DNA of 64,000 nt from a virus. How positions within the stretch are numbered: position 1 is the stretch's first letter; every line of letters starts with the position of its first letter. The DNA is taken from IMG/VR virus record IMGVR_UViG_3300010151_000007, positions 1 to 64,000 of that record; one strand, 5' to 3'. Below the pieces are notes generated by a model that ran no database searches, was not told where the DNA came from, and saw only the letters and a program-made list of their open reading frames with translations. Both the position numbers and the translations under genes were made by a program. Of the stretch, positions 33,411-41,600 are shown piece by piece.

Positions 33411-34171
33411 TGGATATTGTTGTTTTAGGTACCGGTCATTCGGTTGCACACAACACCCAGAGTATAAAAGGGACAGATAAAAAGATCCTTGCATTCCATG
33501 AAGCTTTTCCTTATTGTCATTCGATGTACGACATAATTCCAGATTATTGGACATGGTTAGATCCCAATGCGGCAGTTAAGGGCATGAAATACTTACTAGC
33601 TTCAAAGGACGAGAGGTTGAAGAAAATGAAGATCCTCGTCCCTTCATTCGTAACAGATTCTTTTGCACATTTCAGGATGTATATGGGTACCACGCCTTTA
33701 GGGAGGCAACCGGGCGGCTGGGATGAATATCTTAATCTCCTCTATGCAATGGAAAATATTCAATCCATTGAAGCCACAACGATGAAATATAAAAAACTTG
33801 TCGGTCAAAAGCCCGGCTTAATGTTTGGTACATTTGAATTCGACTCTGAATCGGTTGTGGGAACACGATTCAAATGGGGTTTAGAAAACAAGCTTACAAG
33901 TGCTGTGTTACCCGTGTGCGCTTGGTTTTTGAATACCAAGAATATATACATCCTTGGATTTGATTTTATAGGACCAAGGTTCTTTTCGGAGGATGACCGC
34001 CACCCTTGGTCAGACTCCACTCAAAAGAAAATAGAGGCTCAAATACCATTAGAAGCTGTGCGAATTTGGATAAAATTGGTTGAACAGTCTGGGGTAAAGC
34101 TTTTCGTATCTTCTAAACCCGAACAAGTCGAATCCTTCCTACACGATGAATTAGAGTATGGTGAAATATGA
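33410..34171 (+). CDS. Maf/DUF115-like protein, diverged, copy 2
   Basis: A 253-residue protein. I-V-V-L-G-T-G-H-S-V at the N-terminus replaces the usual G-x-G-P-S motif, and I-Y-I-L-G-F-D-F-I (182-190) matches the later 'GxD' strand of the Maf-like fold. It is more diverged than copies 1 and 3, so the assignment is weaker; a glycan-related Rossmann-type protein is the safer label. It shares one base with the upstream stop and overlaps the downstream synthase gene by four. Confidence 0.5.
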   Translation: MDIVVLGTGHSVAHNTQSIKGTDKKILAFHEAFPYCHSMYDIIPDYWTWLDPNAAVKGMKYLLASKDERLKKMKILVPSFVTDSFAHFRMYMGTTPLGRQPGGWDEYLNLLYAMENIQSIEATTMKYKKLVGQKPGLMFGTFEFDSESVVGTRFKWGLENKLTSAVLPVCAWFLNTKNIYILGFDFIGPRFFSEDDRHPWSDSTQKKIEAQIPLEAVRIWIKLVEQSGVKLFVSSKPEQVESFLHDELEYGEI

Positions 34172-35178
34172 AAAAGACCTTTATCATTGCGGAAGCTGGC
34201 GCGAACCACAACAAAGACTTGGCAATTGCTAAGCAATTGGTTAGGGTCGCAAGAGATGCCGGCTGTGATGCAGTAAAATTCCAGACATATTCTTCAGAGA
34301 CCTTGTATTCCAAGAATACACCTGATTTCGCAGGCTACCAGAATATCAACGATTTAATCAAATCAATTGAACTTCCGCGTGAGTGGCAGAAAATCCTCAA
34401 AGACTACTGCGATGGGTGTGGTATTGAATTTATGTCAACACCTTTTGACGAAGCTGCGGTTGATCAGTTGGTTGAACTTGGCGTTAAACGTTTCAAGATT
34501 GCAGGGTTTGAATCAACTGATCCGCGCTTTGTAAAATATGTAGCATCAAAGAACTTGCCTATTGTGTTTTCTTGTGGTATTGGTTCAAATTGCAGGAAAG
34601 CAGAAGAGACTTTCGAGTGGATTCGTTCTGTTGGGAATGATAAAGAAATTTGGATTTTACATTGCAATAATGCATATCCAACTCCAATATCCGATATTAA
34701 TCTAATCAACATTGCAGAGTTGGAGGATCTTTTTGATATGAGAAGGGTCAAGATTGGTCTGTCCGACCACACTATGAATCCATATATTCCTGCCATGGCA
34801 ATTATGAAAGGGGCGCAAGTAATAGAGAAACATTTTACTCTTTCGCGCTCTCTAAAGGGCCCTGATCATCCTTTTGCACTGGAACCAAGAGAATTGTACG
34901 AAATGGTTAAACAGATTAGGGTTGCGGAAAAAGCCATTGGTTGTCATAAAACTTCTCTCTACACTCAAAGTGAGGAAGAGTTCAAACAGGCAAGACGTTC
35001 AGTGGTTGCCAGGAAGGCTATTCCTGCTGGCACCATACTAACGGAAGCGTTGCTTACTACAAAAAGGCCGTTCATAAGTAACGCTATCTCTGCTGAACTT
35101 TATTATAAGATGATTGGTAAAACACTCTTGACAGACCTACAAGAAGACGATATATTAAAGGTAGAAAACATAAGGTAA
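34168..35178 (+). CDS. NeuB/PseI-like nonulosonic acid synthase with SAF domain
   Basis: A 336-residue TIM-barrel enzyme. I-I-A-E-A-G-A-N-H-N (6-15), D-A-V-K-F-Q-T-Y, E-F-M-S-T-P-F-D and H-C-N-N-A-Y-P-T-P are hallmark segments of PEP-dependent sialic, pseudaminic or legionaminic acid synthases. The last 65 residues (S-V-V-A-R-K-A-I-P-A-G-T-I-L-T) form the SAF (antifreeze-like) domain. Reaction: PEP plus a 6-carbon diamino or N-acetyl sugar to a 9-carbon acid. In this cluster a pseudaminic-type substrate is likely. Confidence 0.85.
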   Translation: MKKTFIIAEAGANHNKDLAIAKQLVRVARDAGCDAVKFQTYSSETLYSKNTPDFAGYQNINDLIKSIELPREWQKILKDYCDGCGIEFMSTPFDEAAVDQLVELGVKRFKIAGFESTDPRFVKYVASKNLPIVFSCGIGSNCRKAEETFEWIRSVGNDKEIWILHCNNAYPTPISDINLINIAELEDLFDMRRVKIGLSDHTMNPYIPAMAIMKGAQVIEKHFTLSRSLKGPDHPFALEPRELYEMVKQIRVAEKAIGCHKTSLYTQSEEEFKQARRSVVARKAIPAGTILTEALLTTKRPFISNAISAELYYKMIGKTLLTDLQEDDILKVENIR

Positions 35179-35180
35179 GA

Positions 35181-36512
35181 ATGAAGTTAACACATATTGC
35201 ATCTGCTACGACAATTGTAGAACACAACGGAGTCAAGATTCTCACGGATCCCTGGCTCATTGGTAAAGAGTTCTATGGTTCTTGGACCCACTATCCGCCA
35301 CTGAAGGTCGATTGGGATCTTGTCAACAGTGTAGACTATATTTATATCTCGCATATTCACCCGGATCATATGAGCCAAGCCACCTTAGCCATGATTGATC
35401 CGGATATTCCTGTTTTGATCCACAACTATGAGGCCAAGTTCGTCAAGAATAATCTTGAGCGATGGGGTCATGAAGTAATTGAGCTTAATCATGGGGAAAA
35501 GTTTGCTTGCGGAGGTGGTTTGAATATTCAAATCTTCGCCGCTGATAATTGCAATCCAGCATTATGTTACAAATTTTTTGGTTGTGGGAAAATGGAATCT
35601 AAAATGGGCTCTACAGGTATTGATACAATGGCTGTTTTTGAAAATAGTGAGAATGTTATTTTGAATATCAATGATTGCCCATATGATATAGCCCATGACA
35701 CTTTGGATTTGATTAAATCCGAATATTCAAAAATTGATCTTCTTTTAGTTGGTTACGCTGGCGCTGGTTCGTATCCACAGTGTTGGGATTATTCAGATGA
35801 AGATAAACTTGGTAAATACGGAAAGAAGAAAAAAACATATTTCCTTAATTCGGGAGTTAATATGATAAATCATGTGAACCCGGCTTACTACATGCCTTTT
35901 GCTGGAACATATACTTTAAACGGAAAGCATGCAACACTCGATAAATTCAGGGTGGTTCCTGAACTTCAAGATGCTCTCTCTTATTTTAAACACAACGATT
36001 GTCCCGGTCGTGGGGTGTTACTCAACCCTTGGGAACATTTTGAGTTAACTACTGGTTTGGTTTCCGCAGAATATGAACCGGTGGATTTAGTCGTTAAACA
36101 AAAATATATTGAAGAAACTCTTGTTCATTACAAATATACTTATGAAGATGATGAGCCGGTTGTTTTGTCTCAAATCACCGAACTGATCCCGGCTGCTTAT
36201 GAGGGATTCGAACGTAAAAGAAAGGAAATGAGGTTCTCAACAAAGACCAACGTTTATCTTTATCTTCCCGATGATAAAATGTTAAAGATTTCGATGTGTG
36301 GGAAGGGGTATGAATTGATTTCTCGAATTGATTTTAACGACGAGAAATATGTAACCTATAAAGTTGATGAAAAATTACTTTATCGTATATTGAAAGGTCC
36401 TCGTTTTGCCCATTGGAACAATGCTGAAATTGGTTCTCATATCATGTTTGCAAGAAAACCAGAAATCTATGAGCGTGCGTTGTATTTCTGCATGAATTAT
36501 TTCCACGCATGA
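35181..36512 (+). CDS. metallo-beta-lactamase-fold protein, CMP-Neu5Ac-hydroxylase-like
   Basis: A 443-residue protein. L-T-D-P-W-L-I-G-K-E-F near 20-30, then S-H-I-H-P-D-H-M (57-64), the HxHxDH metal motif, and N-D-C-P-Y-D later are arranged as in the MBL-fold core of CMAH-type CMP-sialic acid hydroxylases and UlaG-like proteins. There is no N-terminal Rieske domain. The last 25 residues (A-E-I-G-S-H-I-M-F-A-R-K-P-E-I-Y-E ...) recur in a fragment at 37991-38125. It lies between a synthase and an acetyltransferase gene and may modify the nonulosonic acid. Without Rieske it may be a hydrolase instead. Confidence 0.6.
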   Translation: MKLTHIASATTIVEHNGVKILTDPWLIGKEFYGSWTHYPPLKVDWDLVNSVDYIYISHIHPDHMSQATLAMIDPDIPVLIHNYEAKFVKNNLERWGHEVIELNHGEKFACGGGLNIQIFAADNCNPALCYKFFGCGKMESKMGSTGIDTMAVFENSENVILNINDCPYDIAHDTLDLIKSEYSKIDLLLVGYAGAGSYPQCWDYSDEDKLGKYGKKKKTYFLNSGVNMINHVNPAYYMPFAGTYTLNGKHATLDKFRVVPELQDALSYFKHNDCPGRGVLLNPWEHFELTTGLVSAEYEPVDLVVKQKYIEETLVHYKYTYEDDEPVVLSQITELIPAAYEGFERKRKEMRFSTKTNVYLYLPDDKMLKISMCGKGYELISRIDFNDEKYVTYKVDEKLLYRILKGPRFAHWNNAEIGSHIMFARKPEIYERALYFCMNYFHA

Positions 36513-36518
36513 GGTAAA

Positions 36519-37046
36519 ATGCTACAAGGTAAAAAGACGAGATTGGTTTCTGTAAAGAGGTGTAATCTTGAACGATTGCGAAACTGGCGAAATGAGCCAG
36601 AGCTACGCAAGTATTTCCGAGAATACCGCGAAATAAGCCCCGAAATGCAGGAAAAGTGGTTCCAGAAGATTCAGAACGACCCCGATCAGGTGAATTTCGA
36701 GATACGGACTGAATTTGGTACTAAGTTAATTGGTCATTGCGGTTTATACTACATTGACTGGCGTGCGCGCCATGCAGAGTTCGGTGTGTATATTGGCAAC
36801 AAGGAATTTCGTTCAGGTGGCTATGGTTCTGATGCATTGCGAACCCTGTTCAAATATGGTTTCAACGATTTGAATTTGAACAAGATTCATTGCGAAGTAT
36901 ATTCGAATAATGCTTCTTACGATGTATATCGCCATCTTGGCTTCAAAGACGAGGGTGTTTTGCGACAACACTATTTCAGCGAAGGACAATATTGGGATTC
37001 AAAAATGATGAGTCTATTGAGGGAAGAACATGAAAGTATGGAATAA
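36519..37046 (+). CDS. pseH: GNAT acetyltransferase, PseH-like
   Basis: A 175-residue protein with the GNAT pattern: L-R-N-W-R-N-E near 19-25, L-I-G-H-C-G-L, the acetyl-CoA site R-S-G-G-Y-G-S-D-A (about 98-106) and N-N-A-S-Y-D-V-Y-R-H-L-G-F. This is the RimJ/PseH subtype. PseH acetylates the 4-amino group in pseudaminic acid synthesis, and this cluster supplies the substrate, so that is the likely job. The GAGGT before the start fits a ribosome site. Confidence 0.75.
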   Translation: MLQGKKTRLVSVKRCNLERLRNWRNEPELRKYFREYREISPEMQEKWFQKIQNDPDQVNFEIRTEFGTKLIGHCGLYYIDWRARHAEFGVYIGNKEFRSGGYGSDALRTLFKYGFNDLNLNKIHCEVYSNNASYDVYRHLGFKDEGVLRQHYFSEGQYWDSKMMSLLREEHESME

Positions 37047-37998
37047 TTGCAGACTCTGTGAAGAAGAAACAATCGGCGGTCATCGAGCTACTGCTTATGA
37101 TATTTATCGTTCACAATTGAAGATGCAGGTTGAGAATGTGTGGTATGATCAGGAAACGAATGAGTGTTTTGGTTTGGATTACAATTATACAAACAGACCA
37201 GATTTAGCCGCTGTTTTAACTCCAAAGAATAGATTTCATCAATCAGAAAGATGGGGTAAAGAGTATGTTTCGACAAGGTATAACACTATCTTTAATTCTA
37301 CAATGGAATGTTCTGATGAAATGATTCTCATTAATCCACAATTGCTTGAGCAATTCGAAGGAAAGACAATTCTCATTGTTGGTGCAGGCCCCTCTGCAAA
37401 AGAGTGTGATTGGGAAAAAGAAGATTATGATACAATTTGGACGTGTAACCATTTTTTTAGATTTGACAGATTGGTGAAACGCGAAGATGTGTCTTTAATC
37501 AGTCTTGGGAGCGAAGTTGACTTGACAGAATCCAATAATGTGTTACATTTATATATGAGAAAGAATGATGACGTTCTTTTTGCATTTGATTGTGGAGCGA
37601 CCCGCCCGTTTATGCATATGTACGATTTTAACGACCAATATCATGGTCGCGGATTGTGCTATCATCCTAGATTCTTTGGTAAAGTTGGAACAATCACGAG
37701 GTTGATTTGTTTGGCGATTGCTGCAAAAGCAAAGAAAATCAAGTTTGTTGGAATGGATGGAGTTTTGAAAGATGGTCCAAACGTTAATATATTCGAACCC
37801 GGCAAACCTTTCACCGGCCCAAATAAATATTCATTGTTTAATCAACAGTATGTTATGTTTTGGGATTACGTGTTGAATACGTTGCAGCCGAATATAGAAT
37901 TTGAGAATCTTGGTGAATATCACGAATCGAATATAACTGCGGGAATTTCAAAGTTAGAATTTGAAACATATAATAAGAGAGTTAGAGAAAATGTTTAG
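37030..37998 (+). CDS. Maf/DUF115-like protein, copy 3
   Basis: A 322-residue protein. I-L-I-V-G-A-G-P-S-A-K-E-C-D (about 113-126) is the clearest Maf/DUF115 nucleotide-sugar motif of the three copies, and K-F-V-G-M-D-G near 240 is the second conserved element. The N-terminal 100 residues are separate and include C-R-L-C-E-E, a CxxC that may bind zinc. Overlap of 17 bases with the acetyltransferase gene. Likely role: transfer of the activated 9-carbon sugar onto protein. Confidence 0.65.
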   Translation: MKVWNNCRLCEEETIGGHRATAYDIYRSQLKMQVENVWYDQETNECFGLDYNYTNRPDLAAVLTPKNRFHQSERWGKEYVSTRYNTIFNSTMECSDEMILINPQLLEQFEGKTILIVGAGPSAKECDWEKEDYDTIWTCNHFFRFDRLVKREDVSLISLGSEVDLTESNNVLHLYMRKNDDVLFAFDCGATRPFMHMYDFNDQYHGRGLCYHPRFFGKVGTITRLICLAIAAKAKKIKFVGMDGVLKDGPNVNIFEPGKPFTGPNKYSLFNQQYVMFWDYVLNTLQPNIEFENLGEYHESNITAGISKLEFETYNKRVRENV

Positions 37999-38125
37999 TC
38001 CTTATGTGGACTCTTTAGAGTTGCCATTCTTTTTGGCAGAAATTGACTCTCACGTAATGTTTGCGAGAAAGCCAGAGATCTATGAACGTGCATTGAATTT
38101 CTGTATAAATTACTTCCACGTATGA
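37991..38125 (+). pseudogene. duplicated C-terminal fragment of the CMAH-like gene
   Basis: ATG 37991 opens a 44-residue frame. Its last 29 residues (A-E-I-D-S-H-V-M-F-A-R-K-P-E-I-Y-E-R-A-L, ending N-Y-F-H-V-stop) match the last residues of the protein at 35181 with few changes. The first 15 residues are unrelated. The start overlaps the upstream stop and the end overlaps the next start (ATGA), so it could still be translated as a mini-protein. A leftover from tandem duplication and deletion is the simplest explanation. Confidence 0.65.
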
Positions 38126-38970
38126 GAAATATAATGACTTATATAATAGCTGAAATTGGAATTAATCATAATGGAGATTTAGAAACGGCGAAACGCCTAA
38201 TTGATGTAGCAGCCGCTTCCGGTTGTGATGCTGTCAAGTTTCAAAAAAGAAATCCCGACGTATGCGTGCCAGAACATCAAAAGGGGATTATGAGAGAAAC
38301 TCCTTGGGGCTGCATGACATATTTAGAATATAAATACAGAGTAGAATTTGGTAAGAAAGAATATGACGAAATTGATCGTTATTGTAGAACAAAAGAAATA
38401 GAATGGTCTGCTTCCCCATGGGATATTGATAGTTTAAATTTTTTGAAAGAATATGATTTACCATGGATAAAGGTACCTTCTGCTATGCTTACAAATGTTG
38501 AACTGTTGACTGCCGCGTTGGAGACAGAGAAAAAGTTGATAATTTCAACAGGTATGAGTACAAAACTAGAAATTCAACATACAGTTGATTACATTGTCAA
38601 ACGAAATCCAAATATAGAATTAGTTTTGCTTCATTGCAATTCAACATACCCCGCCCCATTAAAGGAACTGAATTTAAAATGTATTCAAACCCTTAAAGAA
38701 GATTATCCCTTTGCGGAAATAGGGTATAGCGGTCACGAATTTAGATTAGGCACTACGGTATCATCAATTTATTTAGGGGCAACATATCTAGAAAGACACA
38801 TCACGTTAGATAGAACTATGTGGGGTTCTGACCACCTTTCCTCTGTCGAACCACAAGGTTTGTTTAAATTAGTAAAAGGTGTTAGAGAACTAGAACTAGC
38901 CCTTGGTGACGGACAAATACAAGTGTATGATGGTGAAAAAGCAGCTAGGTTAAAGTTGAGAGGATATTGA
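38122..38970 (+). CDS. second NeuB/PseI-like synthase, no SAF domain
   Basis: A 282-residue protein; ATG 38122 is in ATGA overlap with the fragment before it, and ATG 38134 would also keep the domain. I-I-A-E-I-G-I-N-H-N, D-A-V-K-F-Q-K-R, A-S-P-W-D and H-C-N-S-T-Y-P-A-P match the synthase barrel, and W-G-S-D-H-L-S-S-V-E-P matches the later G-x-D-H motif. The C-terminal SAF domain of copy 1 is absent, so product or oligomer state may differ. It is clearly more AT-rich than its neighbours, which fits separate acquisition. Confidence 0.8.
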   Translation: MRNIMTYIIAEIGINHNGDLETAKRLIDVAAASGCDAVKFQKRNPDVCVPEHQKGIMRETPWGCMTYLEYKYRVEFGKKEYDEIDRYCRTKEIEWSASPWDIDSLNFLKEYDLPWIKVPSAMLTNVELLTAALETEKKLIISTGMSTKLEIQHTVDYIVKRNPNIELVLLHCNSTYPAPLKELNLKCIQTLKEDYPFAEIGYSGHEFRLGTTVSSIYLGATYLERHITLDRTMWGSDHLSSVEPQGLFKLVKGVRELELALGDGQIQVYDGEKAARLKLRGY

Positions 38971-39030
38971 ATGTGTAATGATTGCAAACAAGAGAAACGA
39001 TTGTTTTATAGGTCAGATAAGAATGAATAA
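38971..39030 (+). CDS. possible 19-residue mini-protein with CxxC
   Basis: ATG 38971 directly follows the synthase stop and has GAGAGGA at a proper distance. It gives M-C-N-D-C-K-Q-E-K-R-L-F-Y-R-S-D-K-N-E. Its stop overlaps an in-frame ATG (39023) of the cupin gene, so it may act as a coupling leader for cupin translation. It may also be a chance ORF. Confidence 0.3.
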   Translation: MCNDCKQEKRLFYRSDKNE

Positions 39031-39445
39031 CAATACACCAGAAATAGAGGGTATCATGTTTGGAAGTTTGTTGGCACTGGGAAAAGAGCAAGATAAGCTC
39101 AACATGAAGATTGTCCCCAAAGGTTGGGGATATGAGAAATGGATTGTCAACAAAGAAGAATATTGTGGCAAGTTATTGCACTTTCATAAAGGTAAACAAT
39201 GTTCTTGGCATTTTCATAAAGTGAAAGATGAAGTCTTTTATGTTTTGTCTGGTTGTCTCCGTGTTACTTTCGCTGAACACGATGACATTGAAAATGCTTA
39301 TACGATGGAATTAGGTCCTGGCGAACGCTTTCACGTTCCAGTTGGCTTGAGGCACAGAATGTACGCACTTGAGGAAACTCAAATGTTTGAATTCTCAACG
39401 ACTCATTGGGATGAGGATTCGATAAGAATCGAGAAGGGGGATTGA
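38978..39445 (+). CDS. cupin-fold sugar-modifying protein
   Basis: Up to 155 residues; the start is unsettled between ATG 38978, 39023 and 39056. The core is a single cupin: K-G-W-G-Y-E-K-W opening (as in mannose-6-phosphate isomerase-like cupins), metal ligands in C-S-W-H-F-H-K-V-K-D-E and a V-L-S-G turn, then F-H-V-P-V-G-L-R-H-R-M. Probably binds a divalent metal and acts on a phosphorylated or nucleotide-activated sugar. It lies between the second synthase and the CMP-transferase genes. Confidence 0.75.
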   Translation: MIANKRNDCFIGQIRMNNNTPEIEGIMFGSLLALGKEQDKLNMKIVPKGWGYEKWIVNKEEYCGKLLHFHKGKQCSWHFHKVKDEVFYVLSGCLRVTFAEHDDIENAYTMELGPGERFHVPVGLRHRMYALEETQMFEFSTTHWDEDSIRIEKGD

Positions 39446-40201
39446 ATGAAAAAGATTGAAGACATTTGTGTAATCGTTCAAGGACGACTCTCCTCTGAAC
39501 GTTGCCCAAAAAAGATGATTAGACCATTTGCGGGCTCAAACTTGCTCGACAAGTGTTTGCGACTTCTCATGAAGTGCGAAGTTCTCCCCAAAGAGAATAT
39601 CTTCCTCTCTGTTCACGAACCCGAACTTCAGGAAATTGGAACAGATTTGGGGATCAATGTGTTTCCTCGTTCAGAAAAGTCTGCACTGTGGGATGGTGGC
39701 GAAGGTGCTCACCTTTGTGATATGTATGAATGGTGGGATAAACTTCCATTTAAGTACGTGGTATTAATTAACGCATGTACACCAATGATTAAGCCAGAAA
39801 CAATTGATGGTTTTTTGAATTACTATATGGAATCTGATTCTGATGGTTTGTTTGGTGTTATTGAAAAACAAAACTACTTTTGGAACCAATCTGGAAAGAT
39901 GATTTCAATTTGGCCAGAGTCGGAAACAGTGATGAATACTAAAGCTGTAGAAGCTACATATGAAGCTGCCCATTGCCTTTATGCTGGTCGCATGGACTTG
40001 ATCGGCGAAGGTATCTGGATGGGAGACTTTCAGAAAGAGGGTGATATTGAATTATACCCTATGGCTGAAGAAGAAATCTATGATATTGATTATGAGTGGC
40101 AATTTGGCTTAGTGGAAGCAATCTTCAAACACGTGTACCCTGAATGGTATTTAGAGGCTCCTGGATATATGTACGAGGATTGGAAAGATGATATGGTTTG
40201 A
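39446..40201 (+). CDS. CMP-nonulosonic acid synthetase (NeuA/PseF-like)
   Basis: A 251-residue GT-A-like cytidylyltransferase. Q-G-R-L-S-S-E-R-C-P-K-K (12-23) is the CTP-binding R-x-x-S-x-R-x-P-x-K motif, and I-N-A-C-T-P-M near 108 and D-I-D-Y-E-W-Q-F near 213 are the usual later motifs (metal-binding D-x-D region). The enzyme activates the 9-carbon acid as a CMP sugar, needed before any transferase acts. No gap to the cupin gene upstream; a 14-base overlap with the PhyH-like gene. Confidence 0.8.
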   Translation: MKKIEDICVIVQGRLSSERCPKKMIRPFAGSNLLDKCLRLLMKCEVLPKENIFLSVHEPELQEIGTDLGINVFPRSEKSALWDGGEGAHLCDMYEWWDKLPFKYVVLINACTPMIKPETIDGFLNYYMESDSDGLFGVIEKQNYFWNQSGKMISIWPESETVMNTKAVEATYEAAHCLYAGRMDLIGEGIWMGDFQKEGDIELYPMAEEEIYDIDYEWQFGLVEAIFKHVYPEWYLEAPGYMYEDWKDDMV

Positions 40202-41057
40202 TGATGAACGCTGTTTTCATGGCGGCACCGAAGAAATGTCAAGATATATTAGTGCTCTAGAGGAGAGAAAAACACAATATGGTGATTCTGTAGATTTGAA
40301 ATTGAAGGAAAAGCACTATGATGTTATACAAAATTTGAAACAAAAAGGGTTTCACATAATCCCTAATGTGTTTTCGGAAGAAACACTTGATACAATTCGG
40401 GCTGAAATGTCACAAAAACTGCAACGAGGTGAGGATCTTTGGAAAGGAATAACACTTCCGGAGGAATTTCTTAAATCTGTTGTACCATTTGTATCAATTG
40501 AACAACCTCTTTTCAATTGTCCGTCCGTCAAAGAGATTATATTTCACGATCTACTAGAAGAGATTGCAACTGTATATCTCAATTGTAAGCCTGCTGTTGG
40601 CACATTTAATCTTCGAAAAAGCTTTATAAATACTTTACCAGACCAAGAAACACAACTTTATCATTGTGACAAAAATAGCATTAAGTTAATGAAGTTTTTT
40701 GTTTATTTAAACGACGTTGGCCCCTACGGTGGTCCCTTGACTATTGTCGAAGGTAGTCATCGCTTAAAACCAGAGATTTGGGAATCTAAATATCGTTGGA
40801 CAGATAAGGAGGTAGAAGAAATGTATCCCGGCATGGTTCGTCATATTGAAGCTAAAGCGGGAGATTTGATTATTGGTATTACTACTGGTTTTCACAAAGG
40901 ATTGAAGCCTATCGCAAATGAAAGAAGCATGTTGACAGTTAATTACACGGTGCATCCAGAAAACTGGAAGCCTATCACTTTTAAGATGCGTCAGGCAGAT
41001 TATTTGGATTTACCGGAAAAAAAGAAACCTCTAACTGATTTTTTGAGGAAAGAATGA
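40188..41057 (+). CDS. PhyH-like Fe(II)/2-oxoglutarate dioxygenase
   Basis: A 289-residue protein. G-F-H-I-I-P-N-V-F-S opens the domain; Y-H-C-D (about 159-162) is the H-x-D iron pair; G-P-L-T-I-V-E-G-S-H-R and the distal H in G-F-H-K-G-L-K-P followed by R (2-oxoglutarate) complete it. Members hydroxylate small molecules, sugars or lipids. Inside this operon it may hydroxylate the sugar or its N-acyl group. It overlaps the next gene by ATGA. Confidence 0.75.
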   Translation: MIWFDDERCFHGGTEEMSRYISALEERKTQYGDSVDLKLKEKHYDVIQNLKQKGFHIIPNVFSEETLDTIRAEMSQKLQRGEDLWKGITLPEEFLKSVVPFVSIEQPLFNCPSVKEIIFHDLLEEIATVYLNCKPAVGTFNLRKSFINTLPDQETQLYHCDKNSIKLMKFFVYLNDVGPYGGPLTIVEGSHRLKPEIWESKYRWTDKEVEEMYPGMVRHIEAKAGDLIIGITTGFHKGLKPIANERSMLTVNYTVHPENWKPITFKMRQADYLDLPEKKKPLTDFLRKE

Positions 41058-41392
41058 TATATTTTGTTGACATTGATGAGACAATCTGTTATTATGAAAC
41101 AGAAGAGAAGATTTTTGTCGATGGTATTGAGACTAGAAATTACCTTTTGGCAAAACCTTGTAGAGAAAGAATTGTAAAAATTAATAAACTATACGAAGAA
41201 GGAAATAGTATTGTATATTGGACTGCTAGAGGCTCCATCACTGGTTTGGACTGGACGGCGCTAACAGGAGCACAATTGAAACACTGGGGTGCAAAACATC
41301 ATAAGCTAATATTGGGTAAGCCATATTATGATGTTTTCATCGACGACAAGAACATAAATTCAGATAGATTTTTTGGAGAAAATAATGAATAA
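41054..41392 (+). CDS. HAD-like sugar phosphatase
   Basis: A 112-residue protein. F-V-D-I-D-E-T (4-10) is the D-x-D-x-T catalytic motif, Y-W-T-A-R-G (motif II, T) and D-V-F-I-D-D-K-N (motif III acid pair) follow. Size and motifs match the small HAD phosphatases found in capsule and glycan clusters. It could remove phosphate from a sugar intermediate, for example after the synthase step. It is the last enzyme of the sugar operon. Confidence 0.75.
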   Translation: MIYFVDIDETICYYETEEKIFVDGIETRNYLLAKPCRERIVKINKLYEEGNSIVYWTARGSITGLDWTALTGAQLKHWGAKHHKLILGKPYYDVFIDDKNINSDRFFGENNE

Positions 41393-41600
41393 CAGAGACA
41401 TGTTTTTACACGACCAAGCAATTGGTGCAGTTATGATGGCACTTCAGAAGTGCCTTTCAGAGCAATCGGATATTACAGATATCCTTAGAGCGATGAAGTT
41501 TAGATTATCGGATGAAGGTTTAATGGTATTGAACCCACCTGTTACTAAATTGAGTTTCAATCTGGAACAAGCAGATGAAGTAGAAGATGCCTCGGTATGA
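41385..41600 (+). CDS. small protein of unknown function
   Basis: A 71-residue protein from ATG 41385 (GGAG upstream; the TTG 41373 is not needed). It overlaps the HAD gene by 8 bases and the zinc-ribbon gene by 14. It is helical with an acidic tail. No family was recognised. Confidence 0.65.
   Translation: MNNRDMFLHDQAIGAVMMALQKCLSEQSDITDILRAMKFRLSDEGLMVLNPPVTKLSFNLEQADEVEDASV

Noticed and set aside
33410-34171. PseG-type UDP-sugar hydrolase
   Set aside because: PseG is a GT-B-like protein; this sequence has a Rossmann-like opening and a GxD strand closer to the Maf group. No better PseG candidate was seen.
40625-40632. TATAAATA, the T4 late promoter element
   Set aside because: It lies deep inside the PhyH-like coding sequence with no gene start following at a suitable distance.
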